Assembly (NCBI RefSeq): GCF_040869045.1
Contig: NW_027136910.1
Span: 434,001-498,000 of the forward strand
DNA length: 64,000 nt
Direction: 5' to 3'
Source of the DNA: Eurosta solidaginis
Taxonomy: Eukaryota > Arthropoda > Insecta > Diptera > Tephritidae
The notes under the pieces were generated by a model. That model made no database searches, was not told the DNA's origin, and saw nothing but the letters and a program-made list of their open reading frames with translations. Positions 17,531-28,037 of the stretch are shown here, one piece after another; position 1 is the first letter of the stretch; each line of letters opens with the position of its first letter. A program made the translations under genes and the position numbers.

Positions 17531-19062
17531 CTTTTAATTTAAAAAAAAAAAAAATTATTTTTCTTTAAACAACGCATTTTTATGCAATAGTATAAAAAAG
17601 AATGTATGATTTTAAATTTTGCCAATTCTACTCCGTAAAATAATGGTTTATCCTAAGATACATTTTATTTCAAAATATACACCCCCTAATACATATATTT
17701 GTTTACAAAATACGTACTCATAATATACATACATATGGACAACATTCGCCAAAATTTCGAGCGACGCACACAATTGATGTTGCTGCGCCAAATGCTCAGC
17801 GACTACTAAATGATATGAAACTTCTCGCTCTCTGAGAGCGCGTGAAAATGTGCATTTTTTATAATATTGGCCATAGATACCATCATGCTCAAAATCAAAT
17901 TTGGGCATTTCAGAATAACTTTGGGGTATTTTACATGGTAAAGGTTTAATTTATAATTTTCACTGAAAACTTACTCAAGATTGTCAAATGGGATATCAAA
18001 AAACTCGATCTTTTGTCAGGATTACAAATCCGAAGACAAACTAACTATTTTTCACCCCTGGAAAATTTATCAGTGACAACACCTTTCATCGAAGGGCTGC
18101 ACACGAAACGAGTTTTGATAGCAGCTTTCGATTGGAGAAAAAGTCAGCTTCTTAGTCTTCGCATTGATGTAAATGGATGCATAAAGGCCAGGTTTTTGTG
18201 GAGCGTTGCAACATTCCACTTTTGACAGCTGAGATAAATTGTAGGTATACGTATATGTTAACGCAACATGTATAATTAACAGCCTTTTGCGGACGACAAC
18301 GCAGATACTTCACCAAGTGATATAATTTCGTAATTTCTTATAAATTTTTTACGTTTTTGATTGTATGTGGATATACATATGTATGTAAATAAACATTTTG
18401 GTCGCATCAAAGTGAAAAAGGGGCTAGCCGTTCATTGTTATCTTATGGCGGTGCCAGCGCAACAAAGCAAAGCAACGCAATCGAAATATATTATTTCATA
18501 TTTTTCCACTTATCTACCACAAAATATTTCTACAAAACTTTGCCTTTTTTATAAATTCTAATAAGTTTTTATCACCTTACTTGCTGATTTTTTGAAAATA
18601 ATGAAACCGAACGGATTTCTTGGAGTTTTTTTTTTTGGTATTTTAGGCAACTCTATAGCCATCTCATGTTCAAGAACCATTCTTGGAAACGAACGAACTT
18701 TTGTTTACAATCGAATGAACTTCAAGACCCATTCCTGGAAACGAATTGAGAGAGAATAAAAGTTTCATATCATGTCATCAGTGCTACTAAACTAAAGAGT
18801 ATAAGAATACGTGTGAATTGAGTGTGCACAATTGTGCCACTAAATGCCGACATCTGGTCTAAGTACATAGTTTATATCAAAGCCGGCTAAAAGTTGCACA
18901 TTGTGCAATTTGAGTTCGTATTTTCACACAGACACTAACGATGTGCGATCACGATGTTTGCTTTCGCTTGTCACTCACTAAAATCAACAGTGAATGCAAA
19001 ACGAAAAGTCCATGCTACTTTTTGGGCACATAATAAAAACAATATGCTGAAATGTTAAAGTG
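17531..19062. other. No gene seen
   Basis: AT-rich sequence with poly-A at about 17540-17555 and ATACATATG-type simple repeats. The block near 18845 (TGCCGACATCTGGTCTAAGT) resembles the complement of 11600-11640 near the left end of the plus hAT copy, possibly a lone hAT end. No convincing coding frame. Confidence 0.5.
19058..19062. repeat. Target-site duplication, left copy (complete BEL element)
   Basis: AAGTG immediately before the 5' LTR; the same five bases follow the 3' LTR at 28033-28037. Confidence 0.9.
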
Positions 19063-19724
19063 TGTTGAAGACATGGAGGAAGAAAATTTAATTGAATTCT
19101 AAAATACAATTTTCAAATTTTATATATGTATGTAAATCTACTGTTATACTTACCTGAATTCTATAATAATTAACTATTCATATATGTATGTATACACAGT
19201 CAATGAATTAATTTAATGAAGTAAAATACATATATACATATACTTACCCTAAATTCATACTCACCTAAAAATTGTATATCATAAATGCGAACGCCCTAAT
19301 GCAAAATATATTAAATCAAATTGGAAGAATACCGCTTCTTTGTCATGTACGTACCTTAGGTACATATACATACGTAAAGAAGTAAAAAACCAAAGGCTCA
19401 GCGGTCAGCGGAAAAACGGAGTTGGTCAGTTGTCGTTGAGCGCGCGGTGAAACCTTTATATTTTTTTTTCTACTCCACAAAACGTTTGTTAATTTGATTT
19501 TGTGCACTTTGAAGGTTAAATTAAAACCAAGAAAAGTATTCTTCCAAAGAAAGTTAGTTGTGCACGTATTAATATTAAATAAATATTATAAACCGTTTTA
19601 TTATTTAAAATCGTGTGCCGTGTTAATTATTTAGTGGAAGGGTGATAAAAGGGCGTAAGTAGCCAACCCACCTAGTAAGTTGCCCTCCGTAAGCAAATTC
19701 GAGTGGCTAGTGAACTTTTAAACA
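19063..19724 (+). repeat. 5' LTR of BEL copy 2
   Basis: 662 bp, TG...CA. It contains AATAAA at 19578-19583 as a likely polyadenylation signal and GTAAGT at 19655-19660, a possible splice donor. Three substitutions against the 3' LTR were found by eye (near 19224, 19394 and 19414). Confidence 0.95.
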
Positions 19725-19742
19725 TGGTCCTATCGGTGCCAT
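19725..19742 (+). other. Primer-binding site
   Basis: TGGTCCTATCGGTGCCAT directly follows the 5' LTR and starts with TGG, complementary to a tRNA 3' CCA. The tRNA species was not identified. Confidence 0.7.
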
Positions 19743-21456
19743 AGGAAAATGAACCAGTGTTAAAAACGAAAAAAAACAGGAACAAATTGTTAAGTGCACA
19801 CAAATAGAGTGATGGCAAAAACCAAAAAACCTATAAAATCAACAGTGAAAATCAGTAAAAAGTATTGAAAACCTGAAAAAAAGGAAAACTGAATAAAAAA
19901 GAAATAATTATTTTCTGCAAAAAGGCCTAAAAAGATATAGAAGTGAGAAAAATAAGGGTAACGTTGACATACATATAAAAGAAAACCTGAAAAGAGAAAA
20001 TTTGGAATAAAGGTTTCGAAAAACATTGAAAAAATATATAAAGAAAAAAACAAGGGTTAAAACCAAAAGCTAGTGACCTGAAAAGAAAAATGTTCAAATA
20101 TTTAAATTAAAACCTGGTGACCTGGAAAAAGAAAAAAATATATACATATACCCTAAAAGAAAAATATTAGAAACACAAAAGGGTCTAAAGTGAGCAATTA
20201 AAAATCATCAAAGGTACAGTCGACAAAAATCAGCACCAGGAACCACAGCAACATCATCATTAACCAGCCGTTAGGAGAAATCCCCGTTACCCAGAAGAAT
20301 ATAGATCCACAGCATACAAGGTAGTCCCAAGATTAAAGTAAGTGCCGTTAAATATTTTACCCCATAACCACATATATACATATCACTGTGTAGAAAGATT
20401 TGCATAGCTTAACGGATCAATATAATAAATGAGAAACCTCATTTGTTGCATTTTAAATAATATATTCATACAAATCTCCAATTTGTATATACTCTTTCCA
20501 AAATCCGCTAAGACATATAAGTCACACAAATTTTTAAATACATGAATATCACCCGTTTTATATACCAGCCCTTTTCACTTCGCTTTATATATGTAATATA
20601 CTTACCGGCTACTTACCCGCTGCTAATTACCGTACCACGTAAATCTCCTTTCCCCAATTTGCATTCCGGTCAAAAAACAACATATTGGCGCCAACGTATG
20701 TGGACAGTCACCTCACACACACGTTAATTCTGTTTCTCCCATTCTCCCCACTCAAAGCACACGAAAATCAAAACTTCCAAAAAATTGCAGTTAGCAATAT
20801 ACAAAAATAAACTTGGGCTCAGAAGCGCTGAGACAAGTACATAATTTCACCCTCACCACAGCGTACAAAAAATCTGTACTCAATTTGCGTCACACATACA
20901 TACTTGTATTCAGAGACGCTGAAGCAAGTGCATAAGTCGCCCTCTCAAAATTGAGTTAATATAAAGGAATATATATACATACGTACACAATAGCCGCACA
21001 GTGAATCTGAATAGCAAAAAAACGCACAAAAATACACTGGGTACAAATCACAAAAAAGGTGGTCAAATTTTATTTATTCTCGGATAAATATAGCCCCAAA
21101 ATAAATAAATTACGAAAAAAGGAATTATTATCTCCTTTAATAATAACTATTAATTATTATCTCCATTTAATAATAATTTTAGCTATAAAAACCTCCTCGT
21201 GTACTCCTAATACATAAGCCCTTAAATATACTCCGGTGTACTTCTTAACACACAAGGCTTGAATTTTGAAACTTTTCTGTGTACTTCTAAGACGCAATAT
21301 ATCAAATCTACTCTGGTGTATTCCTTACACACAATATATTTTAAAAACCCAGCGGGCTCCGAATACAGTCTAGTAATACTCACAAGTATACTCCTTGCAA
21401 CCCGTTACAAACGAAATCCCACCCATTAAAAAGAGCTTAACTTCAACGAAACTACA
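19743..21456 (+). promoter_or_regulatory. Long untranslated leader of BEL copy 2, with a possible splice donor
   Basis: About 1.7 kb without a conserved frame between primer-binding site and gag. A consensus donor GTAAGT lies at 20338-20343 (AAA before it). Repeated phrases such as ACTCCTAATACATAAG and ACTTCTAAGACGCAA near 21200-21290 form imperfect short repeats. The leader probably holds packaging signals (inference). The donor could pair with the acceptor at 26914-26915. Confidence 0.5.
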
Positions 21457-22128
21457 ATGGCTGAAGAAAAAGGTGAAAAAACCAATACGCTTCTAGCACC
21501 CCAAGGACCTAAAACACGATCAAAATCACTGGCAGAAGAAGAAGAAGCGACTCAATCAGTGAGGAAATGCCTATTCGAGATAGCAAAATTCGAAAAGTTT
21601 TGCGGAAAATATTGGAACTGCAATGAGGCAGATCACACAAAACCTAGTCTGCAAACTTACATGGAGGAACTCAATAGGCACGTATCCCTAATAGAACGAG
21701 CGTATGAAGTAGCATACCTGAACCTCACGGATGAACGATCCATTGCATCTCTGGAAGAAAAATATGACACAGCGATGGGAACAAACATCAGCACGAAAGC
21801 TCGAATAAATGAGCTTCTCGCAACGTTGGAACCAACATCCAGCATTCAAATCCAGTCCCCACCCGTAGTAACCCTGAATAACCCCGAACCCTACCTCAAA
21901 GTCCCCGCGTGTGATACAGAAGTGTTTCACGGTGGTTATGAGACATGGCCGTCCTTTAGGGATATGTTTACGGCAGTATACATAAATCACCCTAAATTGT
22001 CCCAAGCCCAAAAACTTTACCATCTGAGACAAAAAACCAGAGGAAAAGCAGCCCTCATAATTCAAAAATACGCCCTCAATGACCAAAATTTCGAGCTAGC
22101 CTGGGGTGCACTCAAGTCTAGATACTAG
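21457..22128 (+). pseudogene. BEL copy 2 gag, N-terminal part up to a premature stop
   Basis: The ATG at 21457 opens the gag-pol frame. The first 223 codons contain an acidic, helical N-terminus (DUF1759-like: MEELNRHVSLIERAYEVAYL) and the capsid-like segment LKVPACDTEVFHGGYETWPS, FRDMFTAVYINHPKLSQAQK and KYALNDQNFELAWGALKSRY. The frame ends at TAG (22126-22128) in the middle of the capsid region. It continues in the same frame with [20 protein letters not shown], so the stop is a point change and not the gene end. Confidence 0.93.
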
Positions 22129-25100
22129 AATCGAAGAATTCTTGTAGACAGTCAACTTAAAACTCTCTTTAATATGCAACCCGTATTCTATGAAAGTGGG
22201 GAAAGAATTCAAGAAATTCAAACCACAATAAACAATTGCCTCTCTACCCTTAACACTAATAACGTACCCACTAGTAATTGGGACCCTATGCTTATTTATT
22301 TATGCTCTTCAAAACTCCCCAATGAAACTCTGGCTTTATGGGAACAATCTCTGGGGTCCAGAAAGGAATTACCACTTTGGTCGGAAATGGATAAATTCCT
22401 CACGACCAGATACGAAGTGGTAGAGCGACTAGGTACATACAGGCCAAGCAAACCTCGAAACTCAAACTCGAGCTTCACCCCTCGATCATCGACACCTCAA
22501 AGTCAATCCAACTTTAAAAATAAATCTCACTCCTTTCATAGCGAACAGCTCCGACAAGTCTCATGCAAATTGTGCAATTCAAACCACTCCATGATGAACT
22601 GCGTTAAATTCAAGCAACTCAGTGTGTCAGAGCGCAACAAGTTCGTAAAAGACAATAATTATTGTAAAAATTGTCTAGCATTCTCCCATTTAGAAGCCGA
22701 ATGTTGTAGCAACTTCAAATGTGTATATTGTCAAAAGCGACATCACTCTCTGCTACACTATCAAACATCTCGGCCAGCGAACCCTAACACTTCCCGACAG
22801 TATCAGAGAAGAAACCAGTCCAAGACCCAAAGCAATGATCAAGAAAATCCCTGTACATCAAAACAGGCAATGCAGCTCCAAGAATCACAAGCCCAAAACT
22901 CTACAAAAACGCAAGATTCAGGCAACAAAGTTCTATCTCACTTCTCCAGTAACAAAGAAAGAACGTTATTGCCCACGGCAGTAGTCCCGATACTCCATCG
23001 AGGAGAAACTTTCAAGGTACGGGCTTTGGTGGACCAAGGCTCCCAAAAGTCATTTATAACCTCTCGAATACAAAAATTGCTAGGTCTACCAACCAAGAAG
23101 ACTAATTACCAGATATTAGGGATGGGCGGACAAATAGTCCAAAACTCCAATAAAATTTGTTCGATAACAATATGCTCTCGGGATTTAACGACACGAATCA
23201 TTACCCAAGCCATAATTTTACCACAGTTAACACACTTCCTCCCTTCTTCCAAAGTGGTGATCGAAAATCTTGAACAGTTCTCCTCGTTAGCACTAGCTGA
23301 CCCCAATTACTGTTCTCCAGGGAGAATAAACATGGTAATAGGTAGCGACATACTCCCACAAATCCTTCTGCAAGGCCTCGAAACCAACGTCGCAGGAAGC
23401 CTCATAGCCCAAAACACCATATTCGGCTGGATTTTGAGTGGCCCAATAACTGAACAAATTTCAACGTTTTCAACCCGCATAATTGAAAACCCCGACGACT
23501 CTCTAAATGAACTCCCTAAAAAATTTTGGGAGCAGGAAGAAGTTCAATCCACCACACCGCTCACAGATGAAGACACCTTTTGTGAAGATCTCTACAAAGG
23601 AAGCACCACCAGAAAAGAAGATGGTCGCTACATGGTAAAACTCCCATTCAAACAAAATTTCCCGGAAACATTAGCCCTCGGTCACTCACGACCCGCTGCT
23701 CAACAGCAGTATATTAGCATAGAAAGATCATTGGAAAAGAAACCAGAGCTAAAAGAAAAATATTCTGAAGTACTGGAAGAATATCTAACCATGAATCACA
23801 TGGAACCCACTTCACCCCTCGAAATTATCAAGAAAGGCAAATACTACTCATTTTATTTGCCCCATCATGCTGTCATAAAGCCCGACAGCATAACAACAAA
23901 AGTACGGATCGTTTTTAATGCCTCGAAAATCTCGCATTCTGGAAGTTCGTTGAACGACGTACTACACACTGGTCCGACCCTGCAGAACGACTTGATGCTT
24001 GTAATCCTACAATGGTGCCTCTACAAGTTCGTTTTTAATGGCGACATCGAAAAGCTGTACCGCCAAATACTCATACATCCAGAAGATCAGGACTATCAGC
24101 GAATCATAGTACGCAGGTCTCCAAAATCACCGCTCGAAGATTTTAAACTAAAAACAGTTACTTTTGGTGTGAACTGTGCCCCCTACCTAGCAATCCGCAC
24201 CCTCCATCAGCTAGCAGCAGACACCAACGATGAATTCCCCCTCGCCAGAAATGTTCTTCTAAACGAAAGTTATGTAGATGACATCCTCTCTGGCGGATAT
24301 AACCTACAGTCCACAATAAACTCCATGACCCAAGTTATCGAAGCTCTGAGATCAGGCGGTTTTCCTCTGAAGAAAATAACGGCTAATCACCCCGAAATAC
24401 TCAAATCCATCCCAAAATCTGACCTCCTCGATGCAGATTTTCTAAAATTCCATGATGTCAGCTCCACAAAGACCCTTGGAATAAAATGGAACGCTATCAA
24501 CGACTCATTCTCGTACTCGTATGACCCTCTACCAGCCGCCGACTCAAGGACAAAGCGACAAATATTATCAGCAATAGCGAAATTGTTTGACCCGGCAGGA
24601 TGGCTAGCGCCAATTATGATATTAGCCAAGGCTCTCCTTCAACAGCTCTGGTTGGAAGGAACGGACTGGGACGAAGAGATCAAACCTCTGGCCTTACACA
24701 AATGGAAAACCTTTCGGGGAAATCTCGCAGCGATAGGTGACATAAAAATCCCCCGATGGGTCGACTTTTCTCCCGACAAACCATTTCAAATACACGGATT
24801 CTCTGATGCCTCAGAAAAAGCATTCTGCGCATGCGTTCACCTCAGAGTGCAGAATAGCGATAATGATTTCACTACAAATTTGTCAGTAGCAAAGAGCAAA
24901 GTAGCCCCTTTAAAAACTGTAAGCCTCCCTCGCCTCGAATTGTGTGGGGCAGTGCTACTCTCAAAATTAGTCAAACAAATATGCTCTCATTTAAAACTGC
25001 CCCCACATGAGCTAAGTCTCTGGTCAGACTCCTCAATCGTGTTAGCATGGTTGGAAAAACCACCTTCCACCTGGAAGACATACGTAGCAAACCGCACTGC

Positions 25101-25983
25101 GGAAATTCTCAAAAATGTCGGCAATGTTACTTGGCGCCATGTGTCAAGCGGCGACAATCCAGCAGACCTTGGAACACGCGGATGCAAACCCCAAGAGCTA
25201 GCTGAATCCTCCCTATGGTGGAAAGGCCCGGAGTGGCTATCCAAGTCTCCCGATTTCTGGCCCAAAGCGGTTCCTCAAAATTCCAGTCCACCAGAACAAA
25301 ACCGTGTCGAAGCATTACACACCGGAGAGGCCCTGGATCCCTTAGAACGTTTCTCTTCGTTCGCTAGGGCCCTCCGCGTTACCGCGTACATGTATCGGTT
25401 CATCCACAAAGCGAGAAAACAACAAGTCCCTTCAACACATTCTCTCTCTCCAGAAGAGATTTGCCATACAAAGGAACGCCTTATCATCGTAACTCAACAG
25501 ATATACTATGCGGAAGCAATCTCTTTATTAAAAGCCTCTAAGCCGATAGGTAGGAAGAGTCCGCTACTGCCATTGAACCCGATGTTAGACCAGAAGGAAA
25601 TATTGCGCGTGAATGGACGTCTAAGTTATGCCCCACTCAGTGATAATGAACGTCATCCGATCATCATTCCCGAGTCCTCAAAATTTTGTACCCTCTTCCT
25701 CGACTTTACTCACAATCGTCTATTTCACGCAGGAAAGCTCATGCTTCGGATGGTACAGCAAGAATATTATATTCCGCGGTTGAAACAAAAGATAAAGTCA
25801 TATATTTTCCACTGCAAGACTTGCACGATCCACAAGCAGAAGATGAATTCCCAGATCATGGCAGCGTTGCCAGCCGAACGATCAACGTATACTGTCCCGC
25901 TCCACACGACAGGAGTCGATTTTGCTGGACCATTCCTCGTCAAAACCTCTACTCTACGACGCGCCTCCTACTCCAAAGCCTAA
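22129..25983 (+). pseudogene. BEL copy 2 gag C-terminus, protease, RT, RNase H, integrase N-terminus
   Basis: Same frame as gag. Order: gag zinc knuckles (22560-22765: [45 protein letters not shown]); aspartic protease (about 22980-23440, [14 protein letters not shown] with a DQG triplet, ending [10 protein letters not shown]); RT (about 23640-24420, [31 protein letters not shown], active site YVDD at 24271-24282); RNase H (24790-25160, [16 protein letters not shown] and [16 protein letters not shown]); integrase zinc-binding HHCC (25700-25850, [13 protein letters not shown] and CKTCTIH); first integrase Asp in [10 protein letters not shown]. It ends at TAA 25981-25983, inside the integrase core. 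The first in-frame ATG after the gag stop is 22174. Confidence 0.95.
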
Positions 25984-26805
25984 GTCTGCATCTTTGTTTG
26001 CTTTTCAACTAAAGCCATACATCTTGAGGTCTGTTCAAACTTGACCACCGAAGCGTTTAGAGCAGCCTTTGGGCGTTTTGCGGGCCGCCGCGGAATGCCG
26101 CACAAAATCATGTCCGACAACGGAAAGAACTTTATCGGCGCTCATCGAGCGATGCAAAAGGAAATCCCTCTTTTTCTCCAAGAAGCAGGTCAAGGCATCG
26201 CCTAAAAATATGCTCCTCAAGGCCTTTCTTGGCAATTCATACCACCATACGCTCCTCACATGGGTGGGCTATGGGAAGCAGCAGTTAAAAGTTTTAAAAT
26301 CCATCTAACAAAAGTAGCCGGTAATCATAAGTTCTCCTTTGAAGAATTCACGACCCTCATCGTTCGCATTGAAGGAGTCCTAAACTCCAGACCTATTTCT
26401 CCCATGTCGGAGGACCCTACAGACCTACTCGCGCTAACGCCAGGACACTTTCTCCGTGGTGCCCCCCTGCTGTCCCTGCCGGAAGCCAATGCAGAAAATT
26501 TAAATCCAACTCGTAAATGGTAATTACTTAAAGTCTTACACCATCAATTCAGCAACCGCTGGAAGAATGAGTATCTTCAACAACTGCATAAACGACAAAA
26601 ACGGAAAACATCTCAGGCGAACCTGAAAAAAGGCGACCTAGTCGTTGTTAAAGATGATCTGTTGCCACCCAATGAGTGGCGCCTCGGACGCATTTCAAAA
26701 CTGCATGCAGGTCCCGATGGAAATGTTCGCGTCCTCGATATTCGTACTCAAAATGGAGTAATAACGCGGAACATCACCAAAATCTGTTTACTGACCCCGT
26801 CCTAA
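25984..26805 (+). pseudogene. BEL copy 2 integrase core and C-terminal domain, interrupted
   Basis: Continues the same frame after the stop at 25981. FVCFSTKAIHLEVCSNLTTE, FGRFAGRRGMPHKIMSDNGK (second catalytic Asp), then TAA at 26203-26205; MGGLWEAAVKSFKIHL (catalytic Glu region), LNSRPISPMSEDPTDLLALT, then TAA at 26521-26523; and the C-terminal domain VVKDDLLPPNEWRLGRISKL ending at the natural stop 26803-26805. No base is gained or lost; only the three stops in the integrase part break it. The matching region of BEL copy 1 is at 13-836. Confidence 0.93.
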
Positions 26806-26923
26806 TTCTCTTGCCTTTTTCTTCCCAGCTAGAACTATCTTGTCCTCAGTTCAACCTTCAATTTACCCTAATACTGAGTTCTTTTTCTCTTTATTCTTAA
26901 ACGGTTTCTCTACAGATCTCATT
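26806..26923 (+). promoter_or_regulatory. Pol-ORF3 gap with strong 3' splice-site consensus
   Basis: A pyrimidine-rich tract runs from about 26878 to 26913 (TTCTTTTTCTCTTTATTC and GGTTTCTCTACAG), ending in AG at 26914-26915. The ORF3 ATG follows eight bases later (26924). This is what a splice acceptor for a subgenomic RNA would look like. A branch point (TTCTTAAAC near 26893) is plausible. Confidence 0.55.
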
Positions 26924-27376
26924 ATGGAACTTGGAAAATGCCGTCTGTGCTGCCGCCCCCACTCTTTGCGCCATTGCCATGCGTTTTTGGCCATGACCCC
27001 AGCAGAGCGATATGAGTCTGCACGCGTCCATCGCTACTGCATAAACTGCTTAGCCACATCTCACACCACAGGGGCGTGCACTTCCAACGGCAGCTGCCGC
27101 CACTGTGGCAAAGCTCATCACACGCTGTTGCATCGGCCCAATATTGCAACAGCAACACGCAATCGACGTCCAACACCTCCACCACCCATACGCCATAGGC
27201 GTGATGATCGACGTGGAAGAACCAGGCAGCATGCCATTGAACGACCAGCGGCGCGCTTACAAAGCCGCAGCGCCGACCAACGTAATCTGAGGAAGTTAGT
27301 CAACCACGAAGAGTACGCTCGATCAGCTTCAAGAACTCCTGCATTCGTCCACTTCGCAGGCCCGGCGCCATGTTGA
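26924..27376 (+). CDS. ORF3: zinc-knuckle, Arg-rich protein between pol and 3' LTR
   Basis: A 150-codon intact frame (the frame is open from 26840; the ATG at 26924 is chosen because it follows the splice-acceptor consensus). N-terminal half: CRLCCRPHSLRHCHAFLAM, HRYCINCLATSHTTGACTS, CRHCGKAHHTLLHRP, a three-part Cys/His array with the layout of BEL/Pao gag knuckles. C-terminal half: Pro- then Arg-rich (PTPPPPIRHRRDDRRGRTRQ), typical of a nucleic-acid-binding tail. It is not a duplicate of this element's own knuckles, to which it is only loosely similar, and its base composition is visibly more GC-rich than pol. Its stop TGA (27374-27376) lies inside the 3' LTR. It is intact although pol has four stops. 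A role as an accessory RNA-binding or regulatory protein is inference. Confidence 0.7.
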   Translation: MELGKCRLCCRPHSLRHCHAFLAMTPAERYESARVHRYCINCLATSHTTGACTSNGSCRHCGKAHHTLLHRPNIATATRNRRPTPPPPIRHRRDDRRGRTRQHAIERPAARLQSRSADQRNLRKLVNHEEYARSASRTPAFVHFAGPAPC

Positions 27377-28032
27377 AGACATGGAGGAAGAAAATTTAAT
27401 TGAATTCTAAAATACAATTTTCAAATTTTATATATGTATGTAAATCTACTGTTATACTTACCTGAATTCTATAATAATTAACTATTCATATATGTATGTA
27501 TACACAGTCAATGAATTAATTTAATGAAGTAAGATACATATATACATATACTTACCCTAAATTCATACTCACCTAAAAATTGTATATCATAAATGCGAAC
27601 GCCCTAATGCAAAATATATTAAATCAAATTGGAAGAATACCGCTTCTTTGTCATGTACGTACCTTAGGTACATATACATACGTAAAGAAGTAAAAAACCA
27701 ATGGCTCAGCGGTCAGCGGAAGAACGGAGTTGGTCAGTTGTCGTTGAGCGCGCGGTGAAACCTTTATATTTTTTTTTCTACTCCACAAAACGTTTGTTAA
27801 TTTGATTTTGTGCACTTTGAAGGTTAAATTAAAACCAAGAAAAGTATTCTTCCAAAGAAAGTTAGTTGTGCACGTATTAATATTAAATAAATATTATAAA
27901 CCGTTTTATTATTTAAAATCGTGTGCCGTGTTAATTATTTAGTGGAAGGGTGATAAAAGGGCGTAAGTAGCCAACCCACCTAGTAAGTTGCCCTCCGTAA
28001 GCAAATTCGAGTGGCTAGTGAACTTTTAAACA
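27371..28032 (+). repeat. 3' LTR of BEL copy 2
   Basis: 662 bp. AATAAA at 27886-27891. The sequence immediately upstream (GCAGGCCCGGCGCCA) is not a purine tract, which is unusual for plus-strand priming. Confidence 0.95.
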
Positions 28033-28037
28033 AAGTG
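28033..28037. repeat. Target-site duplication, right copy (complete BEL element)
   Basis: AAGTG. Confidence 0.9.

Larger units (their letters stand above)
19063..28032 (+). mobile_element. Complete BEL/Pao LTR retrotransposon (copy 2)
   Basis: An 8970-bp element with 662-bp direct LTRs (19063-19724 and 27371-28032), both starting TGTTG and ending AACA, flanked by the 5-bp duplication AAGTG. A TGG-initiated primer-binding site follows the 5' LTR. A single frame from 21457 to 26805 encodes gag, protease, RT, RNase H and integrase in BEL order, with four premature stops and no frameshift. A separate ORF3 lies between pol and the 3' LTR. By eye the LTRs differ at three positions, so the insertion is recent on an evolutionary scale. 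Confidence 0.97.

Noticed and set aside
20542..20727. Small leader ORF of the BEL element
   Set aside because: Sixty-one codons of low-complexity content in an untranslated leader with no recognisable motif.
26840..27376. ORF3 as an envelope protein
   Set aside because: There is no signal peptide or transmembrane segment; the content is zinc knuckles and an Arg-rich tail.
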